Positions 45,825 through 56,133 of a stretch of 64,000 nt of DNA are shown here, piece by piece; the first letter of the stretch is position 1; each line of letters starts with the position of its first letter. Both the position numbers and the translations under genes were made by a program. Under the pieces are notes generated by a model. The model had not been told where the DNA came from, did no database searches, and saw nothing but the letters and a program-made list of their open reading frames with translations. The DNA comes from Dromiciops gliroides (Eukaryota > Chordata > Mammalia > Microbiotheria > Microbiotheriidae), in the NCBI RefSeq assembly GCF_019393635.1, contig NC_057866.1, positions 434,001-498,000 of the forward strand. Reading direction: 5' to 3'.

Positions 45825-46285
45825 GCTGACTCATGACAACAGTGCCCTCACAGAGCTGCATCATGTTGGCCCTATTCTCATGGCCCTAGGGGGGCAGTGG
45901 GCTGGGTTGTGTCCTTGTGCATAGGGTCCTATGGGGGACATAGACCTGGCTCATATCTTCCCTGCCCTCAGGACCCAGAGGGGTACAGATTTGGGTTATC
46001 ATGTCAGTCCTGACCTCAAGTCTCTGGTTGGAGGACACAGGAATGCCTCAGGTCAGCCATGCCTTCTGGCCCCTATGAAAACAAGGTGGGTTATGTCAGC
46101 CCTACCCTTAGGAATCTGCAGTACACAGCTCTGGGTCATGACATCTTTGCCTTCAAGTCCCTAGGGTGGAGTTGGGACAAGGCAGATCCTATTAGCCCTG
46201 GACTCAGATACCTCAGAGGAGAACAGAGCCAGCAGCATCCTGTCCATCCCTTCAGAGCTCTGGGTCATGCCAGCCTTCTGATGGC
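45825..46285 (+). repeat. Degenerate minisatellite, about 45-bp period
   Basis: About ten diverged units around CTGGGTCATG.CAGCCCTGCC and CTCAAGTCCCTAGGG. Clear instances: CTGGCTCATA (45948), TGGGTTATCATGTCAGTCCT (45992), GTGGGTTATGTCAGCCCTAC (46087), CTCTGGGTCATGACATCTTT (46130) and CTCTGGGTCATGCCAGCC (46258). Confidence 0.7.
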
Positions 46286-47200
46286 TTTTTCTTCATCCTA
46301 ATCCTCTCTGCAGCCTTTGACACTGTTGGTCACCCTCTTCCCTCTAGGTTTTTGTGGCTGTTCTATAGAGATGGTATTGGAATCAGGAAATCAGAGTTCA
46401 AATCCAGTTTCAGATACTTACTAGCTGGGTAACCCGGGCAAGTTGCTTAACTCTGCCTGACTCACTTTCCTCAACTCTAAAATGGGAATAATAATGGCTT
46501 CTCCAGGGTAGTTGTGAGAATCAAATAAGAGATTGTAAAATGCTTATCACAGTGCCTGTCACAGAGTGGGCCCTTTATAAATGTTAGCTTTTACTTTCTG
46601 TCTAAATTCTGTCTTCTTTGCTAGATCTTTATTCAAGTCACTCTCACTAACCTCAGGTGTACCACAGAGCTCTATCCTGAACCCCCTCCTCTTCTCCTAT
46701 AAGTACTTCACCTGCCAAGTTCATCAGTTCTCATGGACTTAATGGCCATCTCCTGGCATACGACAGGCATGGTGTTTGCTTAATGATTGAAATCTATTTG
46801 TCCAGCCCTAACCTCTCTTCTCACCTCACCTTCCAACCGCCCAGTGGACATCTGGAAGTGGATGCCCCAAGAACATGTTACACTTGACATGTACAAAACC
46901 AAACTAATTTTCTTTCCCCAAGCATTTTTCTCTAAGGTCTCTTTGTTCCCTCTATGTTGAGGACATACCATCCTCCAGTGCCTCAGGCTCCCAGCCTAGA
47001 CATCCTGGACTTCTCACTCTCTGTCACCCCTCAGGTCCAACATGATACCACAGTTATTTTACCTCTGCAACATCTCTCCAATATACCCCCTTCTCTCCTT
47101 TGCCTACATCCCATACCTGGAACTCTCTCCCCCCTCACTTCTACCTTCTGGCTTCCCAGTTAAAATCCCACCTTTCCCAATCCCCCTTCCCTTGTTAATA
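46286..47200 (+). mobile_element. L2 fragment, RT region to near 3' end
   Basis: CTCTCTGCAGCCTTTGACAC then TGTTGGTCACCCTCTTCC opens it. After a MIR insertion, GGTGTACCACAGAGCTCTAT, CTCATGGACTTAATGGCCAT, AACATGTTACACTTGACATG and CCTCAGGCTCCCAGCCTAGA follow in L2 order. Confidence 0.8.
46370..46597 (+). mobile_element. MIR/THER-like SINE inside L2
   Basis: ATCAGAGTTCAAATCCAGTT, CCTGACTCACTTTCCTCAAC and ATCACAGTGCCTGTCACAGA in order; the L2 reading resumes afterwards. Confidence 0.85.
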
Positions 47201-47869
47201 CCAGGTTAATCCTGGATCTTGTGATGATTATAAACATATGAGACATAGTTTCTGGGTAATTTAATCATTTTATTAATAGTCTGGTAGGTTATTAATAAAA
47301 GGATGGTCATTGAACATCCTCTCTCAAACCAATGATGCCTAATGGCAGTGGGATCACAGCTTATATATCCTTCTGACTGTAGGAGGTCCATCACATAGCA
47401 GTGAGATCTCATTGGTTGGGGGGGGGAGGGGCTGTGATCTCCCCTTCTTTCTCAGTCTGAGTCACAGATCCCCAGGCCACTCCAATCTTGATAAGAATAA
47501 CCTCAGAGAAAGAATGTAGACCCCCCCCCCCACCTCGCCCATGATCAAAGCACAATAGTTTTCCCCTAGGTATGGTTTGGTCCTGGCTAAACCTCATCAG
47601 CAAAGTCCTAGACAAGGATCTGTCTCCACCCAAGATTCTTTGTAAGCTTGGGCTGGGTCTGACCCAGATAAATCCTACTTTCAATCCTACTTTCTTAGAC
47701 CTTAGAGTGGGAGGGGGGCAGGGCAGAAAGGACTGAGAAAGAAGGGGAGATCACAGCCCCCCCCCCCAAGGTAGTGACTAGTAATAATCATTTCTCACAG
47801 TCTGTCTCCAATCCTACTTGTCTGCTGTCTCCCCCAGCACCTCGCCCAGTACCTGGCACACAGTTAGTG

Positions 47870-48720
47870 GTTGTCCTTCATTCTTGAAGAGGACCAAAAT
47901 GAGATCACTATGTTAGTCAAGTTACAAAGTGTCCGTCCCACTGTGGCTGATTGGAGCTCAGGAGGCTCAGCCACAGGTCAGCTACAAATAGTCCTTGTGA
48001 ACATTTGGGGCAAATTCTCTACATTTGCACATCTTGTGTTTCTTTTGAGCTACTTCAATTCTGCTTTGCCCAGAGAGCACAGCATCTCCTCTGATGAAGG
48101 CACGCCATGCTGGGCAGTCCTGGGCCAGTGTTTCCAAAGTTCTTCAGAGAGACCTTGAGAGTGTCCTTGTATTGCTTCTTCTGACCACCATGTGGGTGCT
48201 TGCCTTCTGTGAGTTCTCCATAAAATAGTCTTTTAAGCAAACATAATATGCCATTTGAACAACATGGCCAGTCCAGTGGAGTTGTGCTCTCTGCAGTAGT
48301 TTGAATGCTTGGAGGTTTAGCAAGAGAGAGCACCTCAATGTCTGGTACCTTATGCTGCCAGGTGATCTTCAGAATCTCCCTAAGCCAATTCAAATGGAAA
48401 CAATTCCATCTCCTGGCATGGCGCTGGCAGACACCTACCAGGTTTCACAGGCATACACAACAATGAGGTCAGCACAATGGCTCTGTAGACCTCTCCCACA
48501 CTTTCCTTTGGAGCCTCCCAAATGCTGAGCTAGCTCTGGCAATGAGTGGGTCATCCTCATTATCTATGTGTGCATCCCTGGAAAGTACAATGCCAAGGGA
48601 AGTGAACTTATCCACAGTATTCAGAACTTCTCCATTTCCTGTAACAGATGGTTCCAAGTATGCTTGGATGGTGTGGTGTTGGCTAGTGGAGCACCTGGGT
48701 TTTTTTGGTATAGACATTTA
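47870..48720 (-). mobile_element. RTE-clade LINE remnant (RT C-terminus to 3' end)
   Basis: On minus, 48469-48717 reads EPSVTGNGEVLNTVDKFTSL then GIVLSRDAHIDNED and ARASSAFGRLQRKVWE. 48055-48393 reads LREILKITWQHKVPDIEVLS and, in another frame, LFYGELTEGKHPHGGQKKQ. These are hallmarks of the RTE/BovB-like C-terminal domain. At least two frame changes. The 3' tip (plus TTGTCCTTCATTCTTGAAGA at 47873) equals the tail of the composite SINE at 21.4 kb. Confidence 0.85.
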
Positions 48721-48724
48721 ATAA

Positions 48725-49070
48725 ATGCTTTACTGCCCTGAGAGGCCCCTCATGACCTTCACCTAGACTCCTGCCTGCCTTGCCTTCATGGCTCTGTGGT
48801 GGCACAAGTGCCCTGGACAATGGGTACCTGGAGGAGGAAGGGACTCTCAGCTATGTCTTCTGAATGTTGGGGACAAATCAGACAGCCCTCAATGATTTTC
48901 ATTTGGAGGAATGGTGGGAGAATCACCCCAGGAGGAGGGACAATGCAGGAAGGAGCAGAGGGAGTCAGAACATCAAGTCTCATGGGGTTTTTAGGGTCAC
49001 TAGATGGTGTCATAATGGCCTGGAGTCAGAAAACTTGTCTTCCAGTGTTCAAATACTGCCTCAGGGAGGT
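48725..49070. other. Unrecognised spacer
   Basis: No exon or repeat recognised apart from a short TGGTGTCATAATGGCCTGGA segment before the next SINE. Confidence 0.35.
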
Positions 49071-49073
49071 AGC

Positions 49074-49200
49074 TAGCTGGTACAGTGGATAAAGCACCTG
49101 CCCTGGATTCAGGAGGACCTGAGTTCAAATCCAGAATCAAGAAAATCCCAATTGGGGTCACAAAGGATAGGACATGACTGAAAATGACTGAACAACAACA
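49074..49200 (+). mobile_element. Truncated composite SINE
   Basis: CORE head (GCTGGTACAGTGGATAAAGC) then GGGGTCACAAAGGATAGGAC and GACTGAAAATGACTGAACAA. This tail is that of the composite SINE seen antisense at 30.9 kb; the middle is missing. Confidence 0.7.
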
Positions 49201-49209
49201 AATCACAGG

Positions 49210-51180
49210 GTTAAGATTCTTGGTCACCGAGGGGTATAGTTCAGGGTCCTGGTCTATTGCGGGGGAAGGGGCTCAGAGCTCCCAAATTTCAGGGGGGAGG
49301 CTCATTGTTCCTGGTCTAGAATGAGGTGAACCTCCTATGCCTCAGGCAGGGGGTAAGGAGGTCAGGGTTTCTGGGCTTAAATGGATGGGCCTCAGACCCC
49401 TAAGTTTCAGGTAGGAGGGATCTGGAATTCCTGGTCCCAGGTAGATGAAAGCTCCAAGCTCCAAAGTCTCAGGTGGAGGGACACTCCAGGCTCCTGTTCT
49501 CAGTTGTAGGGGCTGGGAACTACTTGGTCTTAGAAGGGCACAAGTGGCTAAGGTTGGGAGGGAGCCCTCAGAGTTCCTGTGGCCAAGCTCCTGTTCCTGG
49601 GTTTCTAGTAGGGGTGGCTTAGGTCTCATGGTGAGGAGGCTCCTATGTCTCAGGTGGGGAGGCCTCACAACTATATATCTAGTGGGGCTTCTAGAGCTCA
49701 GGGCTTCTCATTTCAGGGGGAATTGGGGCTCCTAGTCTCCGGTGGCAGCTCTGGGTTCCTGCTCTCATGGACAGGGAGGGGGAAGGGGGGAGGAATGGGA
49801 CTCAGAACTATGTCTCAGGTGAGGGGTTAGGGCTTCTGATCACCTGCTGGGTCCTGGACTTTTCCTGGTCTTACAGGGGGCTCAGAGTCCCTAAGTCTCA
49901 GGTGGCAGGTCAGGCTCCAAGTTGGGGAGAGAGATTTCAGGGCTCTTGGTCTCAGGTGGGGGGGGGGGGGGGGGCGGGGGGATGGTACTTGGAGCTGCTG
50001 GTCTCAAGTGTGACAGAGAGGATGTACTCAGGAGGGAGGTGGGCTCAGGGCTCCTGGACTGAAGTGTGTTCACCTCCCCCCCATCTCAGGTGTATGTGTG
50101 TGGGATGGGGGGAGTCTCAGGGCTCCTGGGATAAATTTCCCTCAGTTCTCATGTCTGTGGATCCCTGATCTCATGGGGATACATAGGGCTCCTGAGGTGC
50201 CCTCTAAGTTCTGGGGATCTCTCAGGTTAGATTCCCTTGGTCTCAGGTTGCTAAGGTCTGGGGAGCTTCATGCAAGGCCTCCAGGACTCCGGGTATCTTA
50301 GGGGATTCTCAGCTGCTGGCTCAGCATTCCTAAGTCTGGGGGAGAGCCCTTAGGGCTCCTAGTCTTGGTAGACCTGGGGGCTCCCTCATGCTGGTGGAGT
50401 AGGGGAGCCCTCAGTGGTCCTAAATATGAAGCGCCCTTAGGGATTCTGGTCTAGGGGTCCTGGCCTGGGGGATGGGTGGACATAGCTTCTCTGTGCCTCA
50501 AGTGGAAATGGGGGCTCATTCAGAGAGGTGCTCTGAGCTTCTTTTTTCAGAAGGGTGGTCCCAGAATTCCTGGTCTCAGAGTGGTCTGGGAGTGGTGGCT
50601 CAGGGCTTCTAGTCTAAGGGGCAATGCTCCTAAGTCTGGGCTCCTGGTCTTATGGGGGAGACCCTCAGCTTGACTGAGTGGGGGTGGGGCTCAGAGCTCC
50701 TGGTCTCAGGGACAGCACTGCTAAGTCAGGGGGGGACCCTCAGGGTTCCTGGTCTGCATTGGGGTCTTTGTGCTCATGGTCTAATGGAAGGCCCACAGCA
50801 CTGCCGAATGGGGGTGGGGATCTTAGGGCTCCTGGCCTCATGGGGGAGGGGCTTAGGGTTACTGTTGTCTCAGATGGGGCCTCAGGTCTCTGCGGCACTC
50901 CTAAATCCGGAAGGACCTTCGGGACTCCTAATTCCATGGGAGGGCCTCAGCATTACTGCGTAGGGGAACCTCAGGGCTCTTGGACTGGCCAGTGGGCAGG
51001 ACTCGGTTTCTCTCTGTCTCAGGCCCCCTCGTCTTATGGGGGAGGGATGAGGGGCTCCTTTTCGTAGTGCGTGGACTCAGAGTTGCTGTCTCACATGGGG
51101 AGCTCAGCGCTTCTGGTCTCATGGGGGAGGGGCTCCGATGTCTCAGGTGAGGGGCTCAGGATCGTGGTCTGGAGGGGCCC
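49210..51180 (+). repeat. G-rich degenerate minisatellite, about 2 kb
   Basis: Dozens of diverged units on the theme GGGGCTCAGGGCTCCTGGTC followed by TCAGGTGGGG, spaced about 30-60 bp. The purest G run is 49958-49980. Long open frames on both strands here follow from the repeat. It ends where the CpG-rich block begins. Confidence 0.8.
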
Positions 51181-51249
51181 TCATCGCTCATAATTCTGGG
51201 GTGCCCTCGGAGGACCCGAATCCCCAGAGTTTGGGAGTTCGGGGGGGCG

Positions 51250-51770
51250 GGGATTTGGGAGGTCTGGCCTGAGGTCTGGGGTTTCTCCGGAGCTCCGCCT
51301 CTCTCCGCCTCTGGGTCCTGGAGCCCTAACTTCTGGCCCAGCCCCTGCCTCCGCCCCTGCCCCTGCCCCTGCCTCTACCTCCCTGTCTGGCTCCGGGGGT
51401 GGGAGTGAGGGGTAAGAGGTGGGAAGTCTCTTAGTTCTCTTCCCGTCTTGACTCGTCGGGTCTTGTCTTTTCTCTTCCTCCTTCCTCAATCCCGACTCTG
51501 GGGTTCTCGGGCGCAGCGACGGCATAGCAACCGTTACTAGGGAGGAACTAGGCGGTCTGGCTCGGCAGGAGTCAGGCATTCATGAATATTCAATTAGGTG
51601 AAATAGCCCCGCCCACCCGTCGCCATGGGGACAGGTCCCACGCGCTGCCTGTAGTGGCCCAGCTGAGGCCCGAGCGGCCGAAGCATGGCCCGGTCTGGGG
51701 GTGGGGGGGCCTCGGGCAGTGAGAGGAGCTGAGGCGGCTGAGGTAAGGCGGGGGCGCGCACCTTCCCATA
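51250..51770 (+). promoter_or_regulatory. CpG-rich promoter candidate with RFX X-box-like sites and first-exon donor
   Basis: CpG density rises sharply compared with the surroundings. GTCGCCATGGGGAC at 51619-51632 matches the X-box consensus GTTGCCATGGCAAC at 11 of 14 positions. AGCAAC followed by GTTAC at 51526-51537 contains X-box half sites. A GC box (CCCCGCCC) lies at 51607. GCTGAG|GTAAGG at 51742/51743 is a strong plus-strand splice donor. Before it, an upstream ATG (51685) opens a 15-codon frame ending at 51732. RFX sites are typical of ciliary-gene promoters. In human the ciliary gene LRRC56 lies next to HRAS in this orientation, so this may be its 5' end. No coding exon was seen downstream in this window. 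Confidence 0.45.
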
Positions 51771-52299
51771 CCTGGCCCTTGGGATGACCCCCAAAGAGAC
51801 AGGCTCCTCCAGAAAGAGACTCCCCATGGAAAGAGATAATCCCCTCCCCAGAGAAAGCGCTGAGAGACTCTCAGAGACATTCCGACAAGAATGCTGGCGG
51901 CTCCCACCTGCTTCTGCTCAGAGCCCTCCCGGGCTGGGAAGTCACCTCCTGCTCCGGGCAGCTCTTCTCTCTGTTCGTCTGCTTGTCAGCCTCTCGGCCC
52001 CTTTCTCCCTCCCCTCTGCCCTTTGGGGCGGAGCGGAAGAAGAGTGCTGCTCGTTCCCATGAGCACAATTTGCCTCTCACTTCCAAGGCCTTCACTTCTC
52101 AAAAAACTTACCCCGTGTCCCTCAACTCCCTATAGCGTGGACTCCAGGCCCTTCTCCATCCTGGCTGCCCCCCCCCCCCCCCCCGACGCTCATCTATGCT
52201 CACAAATGTCCCCATTCGCGGTCCATGGTGCTCAGAACTGAGCACAGACTAGAACCCAAGATTGAAAGCCTGGGAGGGCAGAAGGCGCTAATGCCTTTG

Positions 52300-53680
52300 G
52301 AAGAAAGGGGGGGCGGGGAATGGAGGTGAGCACCGGGAAGATGATGAGTTCACTGTGGGACCTGTTGAATTTAAAGTGTCTCTACAGTTTGAGACGTCCA
52401 ATATGGAGATGAAGGACCAACTCTGGGGGAAGATTAGGAACTGGCCACATAGATCTAGGTATGGTTAGAGAGAGTAGTTACACCTATGGGAGCTGATGAG
52501 ATCATCTAGTGAGTGTGTATGGAGAGAAGAGGAGGAAAAGGTCCAGGACAGAGCAGGGTGCAGAATGGATGATGAACCAGCAGAAGAGATGGAGGAGTGG
52601 TCAGACAGGTCAGAGGAAAAATTAGTATCCAGGAGGAAAATGAGTGCTCATCATGGAGAAAGCAGATGCTTGTTGACCAGTTGACTGAGGTGAACAACCA
52701 TGTCAAATGCTCCAGAGAAGTCAAGAAGGTTGGGGATTTCAAAGAGATCATGAAATTGGGTTGATTATTACAAGACCCCTGGGGACTTTGGAGAGTTTCA
52801 GTCAAAGGATAATATTGGAAGCTGGACTGCAGGTATTTAAGAAGAGTGAGAAAAAAAGAAATGGAGGCACTGATTGTAGATGACCTTCTTAAAGAATTCA
52901 GCTACAAAAGGGAAAAGAGCTATGAGGTGATGGCCAGTTAGCTCCAGTGAGGTTTCTTGAGGATGCTTGTGGGAAGGAGCCAGGAAGCAGAAGGACAGAT
53001 TGAAGATGTTACAGAGAATATGATAGAGGGGCCAATGTGCTGGAGAAGGTGGGAAGGAGTGGATCACATCTATATAGAGAGAGGCCCTGCCTCGGAAAGG
53101 AGAAAGGCCACCTCTTGTGACATGGGGGAAGGAGGGGGGGAGGGATGATGACAGAGGAACACAAAATGAGCGGAAGGAAGAGGTAGTTCATGGCCAATGG
53201 CTTCTCTGCTCAGGAAAGTCAAACCCTTCAGATGAGAAGGAGGAGAGGTGGTGGAGGAGGCTGGAGGAGAAAATGGAAGGTTTGGAACAGCCTCTGAGGG
53301 AGAAGGGGGGAAGGATTCCTTTGCTGCAGTGAGGACCCAGATCAAATGAAATCACATAGAGTTGTAATGGCCCCCAGGCAGCCCAGTTTTTACTTCTCTG
53401 GCTCTTTTCAGAATCAGTATGAAAATGAAGGAGGCTGATGGTAAGTCATTCAGGGCTGGGATATGGCCAGACATAACCTAACAAGGGACTGAGAGGAGAG
53501 AATAGCATAGAGCTGAACTGGTATAGGGAAGGAGGGAATGAAGGAGAGTGAAGCCAGAGCAGGGGTGATGAGACAAGAGAATTGGAGGATGGAGGGTAAT
53601 GGTGAGGACAAAGGATAATTTTAGAAGCAGCAAATCACAGGGGAAATGGAATTGTCATCAATTATGATCTACTAAAGGAA
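52300..53680 (-). mobile_element. Antisense L2 ORF region (RT)
   Basis: Minus-strand reading near 52840-53000 gives LIALFPFVAEFFKKVIYNQC then LHFFF, the L2/CR1 RT motif usually read as SLLPF..KLLERVVY. Plus-strand phrases such as CAAATGCTCCAGAGAAGTCA and GAGATGATCTAGT-like text are typical of antisense L2. Decayed; no open frame. Confidence 0.7.
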
Positions 53681-53783
53681 CTTTGAAGTTCTTGAATGGG
53701 GAAATAGAACAACTGTCCTGGGCAGTGGTCAAAGAGACCAGGGAATTTATTCTCTCATCATGAAAGACAAACCTATCTACTTG

Positions 53784-53932
53784 GTTTTTTTTGGTTTTTT
53801 GTTTGTTTGTTTGTTTTTAGTGAGGCAATTGGGGTTAAGTGACTTGCCCAGGGTCACACAGCTAGTAATTTGAACTCAAGTACTCCTGACTCCAGGGCCA
53901 GTGCTCTATCCACTGAGCCTTCTAGCTGCCCC
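53784..53932 (-). mobile_element. WSINE1-type SINE, antisense, shortened core
   Basis: Perfect 15-bp target duplication AAACCTATCTACTTG at 53769-53783 and 53933-53947. Part of the middle (the AGTGTCTGAGGCC segment) is missing. Confidence 0.93.
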
Positions 53933-53947
53933 AAACCTATCTACTTG

Positions 53948-54589
53948 TGAACGTGCCTGCATGTGGCTGAGGTGGAGCACAGGAAAGGAAGTCATGGAAA
54001 GTCAGCCCTAATATGAGGCCAGGAGATGGGGAGAATGTCCAGATTGAGCTTGGGTCTGGGGTCCATTATTGTGGCCTCAGGATCAGTAGGCCTCCACCAG
54101 GGGTTAACTCCTGAAGCCTTTCCCATAGATGGGGATAGCCACAAGGCAGCAGAGGTTTAAAATCAGGGTTTCCTTCCCCTAGGTGGGTTGCCTGCCAAGG
54201 CTAAGGAGCCTCACCTGCCCGAGGATCAGGATTAGGTAATGATATATTTGGATGAGTGAACCCAAACAGAAGAAAGGTTGCTGGTGATGGTGGTAGAGAA
54301 GGAGCCTGGAAGAGGCCATTGAGAGCAAAGAGGATTCCAACTCTCCCACCATGACCAAGTAGGTGGGTATGAGTCAAAGTGCAGCCAGTGCCAGAAAAGG
54401 TGTTCAGGCAGACGGATGTTATGTGGTAATGAGCCCAAGTCTCGGGACCAAAAGAGGGAAGGAAGAGGGTTTGGGGCAATTTCTGCCATTCTAGGGAGGT
54501 GACAGTGATATTGTTAAATTATCTCGATTTTCATTCCTCTCATTTATTAGGGAAGTTCAGCATCTTCTGAGGTCTTTTGAAGTTTTAAT
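53948..54589. other. Unrecognised spacer
   Basis: No exon, RNA or repeat family identified. Confidence 0.35.
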
Positions 54590-54990
54590 GTTCTCCTTTG
54601 TAAATTCTTTGTTCCTATACTTTGGCTACTGCTCCATAGCATTAATCATAGAGATTTTGTGTGCCTAGATATATGTAATGTCTATTACATAGAGATCATA
54701 TGTATATGTAATATATATTACATATTAGGGGGTGTTTTGTTTGTTTGTTTGTTTGTTTTTTGCAGGGCAATGAGGGTTAAGTGACTTGCCCAGGGTCACA
54801 CAGCTAGTAAGTGTTAAGTGTCTGAGGCTGGATTTGAACCCAGGTACTCCTGACTCCAGGGCCAGTGCTCTATCCACTGCGCCACCTAGCTGCCCCAAGG
54901 GGTGTTTTAATAGACATATTTGCTACAAATATTTTTCCCAATCTTTCTTTTCAAGATGATTTTTATGATGCAAAATCATCCATTTTCTCA
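54590..54990 (-). mobile_element. Old antisense L1 scrap split by a SINE
   Basis: TTGTAAATTCTTTGTTCCTA before, and TACAAATATTTTTCCCAATC then GCAAAATCATCCATTTTC after, resemble antisense ORF2 C-terminus. Weak similarity. Confidence 0.45.
54739..54896 (-). mobile_element. WSINE1-type SINE, antisense
   Basis: Flanked by AGGGGGTGTTTT and AAGGGGTGTTTT (54727-54738 and 54897-54908); (GTTT)n tail. Confidence 0.92.
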
Positions 54991-55399
54991 CCAATGATAA
55001 TGTTTGTAAAGCACTTCACACAGTGCTTGGCACCCAACAGGCATTTAATAAATGCTTGTCTTTCTTTCCTTCCTTCTGTTCTGTTGAATAGCAAGCTCAT
55101 TGCTCATTTTTCTTGCACTTTTTAAAAACAGCAGATATTTCTGTCACTGACCCAATTAGAATTGATTGAGGTTTATGGTCAGGCTCTGCCCTTCACCACC
55201 ACCCTAACTCTACCCCCATCATTTTGGGCCATGCAACTGTAGCCTGGCTCCCCATGTAGTATTATTGCATGATACTCAGTGTGGGTTTCTTAAACACAGA
55301 AATTTTGTACTGATTGAGCTCGGTTTGGGGGTTCTCTAGTCAGTACCATTGGCTGCTCTCTTTTACTCTTTCCCCAATGCCAGATATTTTTCTAATTCT

Positions 55400-56119
55400 T
55401 GTCTTCCGGGTAATGGAGAGGTCAGCTCAGTTGAGTGATGAAGTTGGAGGCCAAATTTGCCCTAGTCTTGTCTAGGGCAGCAATGTCCTCCCAGTCACCC
55501 ATGATCGCCACCTCAGTGTCATTCTTGACCTATCTAGCCTGTTGTCTGACTTTCTGTCCCCTCACCCATTGCTCAAGCTCTCATTCAGCTGCCTGGAAGG
55601 TTGATTACCGGAATGACTTCCTAATCGGTCTCACTGCTTCAAATCTCTTCCCTGTCCAGTCCACCCTCCATGGCTGCCAAAGTGATCCTCCCAGTGCTTC
55701 ACTATTAACTCTAAGACCTAATGGAAATTCAGGCATTCAAGCACCTCCATCCTGACCCCTTCTTCTCTCTCTAGGGTTCCTACACATTATTATCCCTTAC
55801 TCTGGTCTAGCCAAACTGGTCTGCTGGCTGTTCCTCACATTCTAACTTCATCTCCTGCCTCTCCACCTTTGTCTTGGCTGTCCCCCATGCCTGGGATGCT
55901 CTCCCTCCTCACCTCAGCCTCAGCTCAAATGTCCCCTTCTTCAGGCCTTTCCATGTCTCCCCAGATTCAATGAGTGCCTGCTCCTCAGAGGTTACTTTGT
56001 ATCCACTTCATCTGTATCTCATAGATATGTGTACATATGAATATCAACTACCCAAGGGCAGGAATTATTTTTGCTGCTTCTTAGCACAGTGTTGAGCACC
56101 CAGTAGGCACAATACAGTC
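55400..56119 (+). mobile_element. L2 3' half
   Basis: TGATTACCGGAATGACTTCC, TCCAGTCCACCCTCCATGGC, GGCTGTCCCCCATGCCTGGG and the end GAGCACCCAGTAGGCACAAT appear in L2 order; several internal gaps. Confidence 0.75.
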
Positions 56120-56133
56120 AATGCAAGTTTCTT

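Noticed and set aside
49210-51180. CRISPR-like spaced repeats
   Set aside because: Units are degenerate with no constant repeat/spacer layout, and the genome is mammalian.
49445-51580. Several open frames of 90-135 codons
   Set aside because: They follow from the G-rich tandem repeat and lack any domain.
51784-52062. 92-codon frame after the CpG-rich block, starting MTPKETGSSRKR
   Set aside because: It begins inside the presumed intron just past the donor at 51,742 and shows no recognisable similarity. It could not be supported as an LRRC56 exon.
53009-53345. Open frames in the 52.3-53.7 kb block
   Set aside because: Accounted for by antisense L2.
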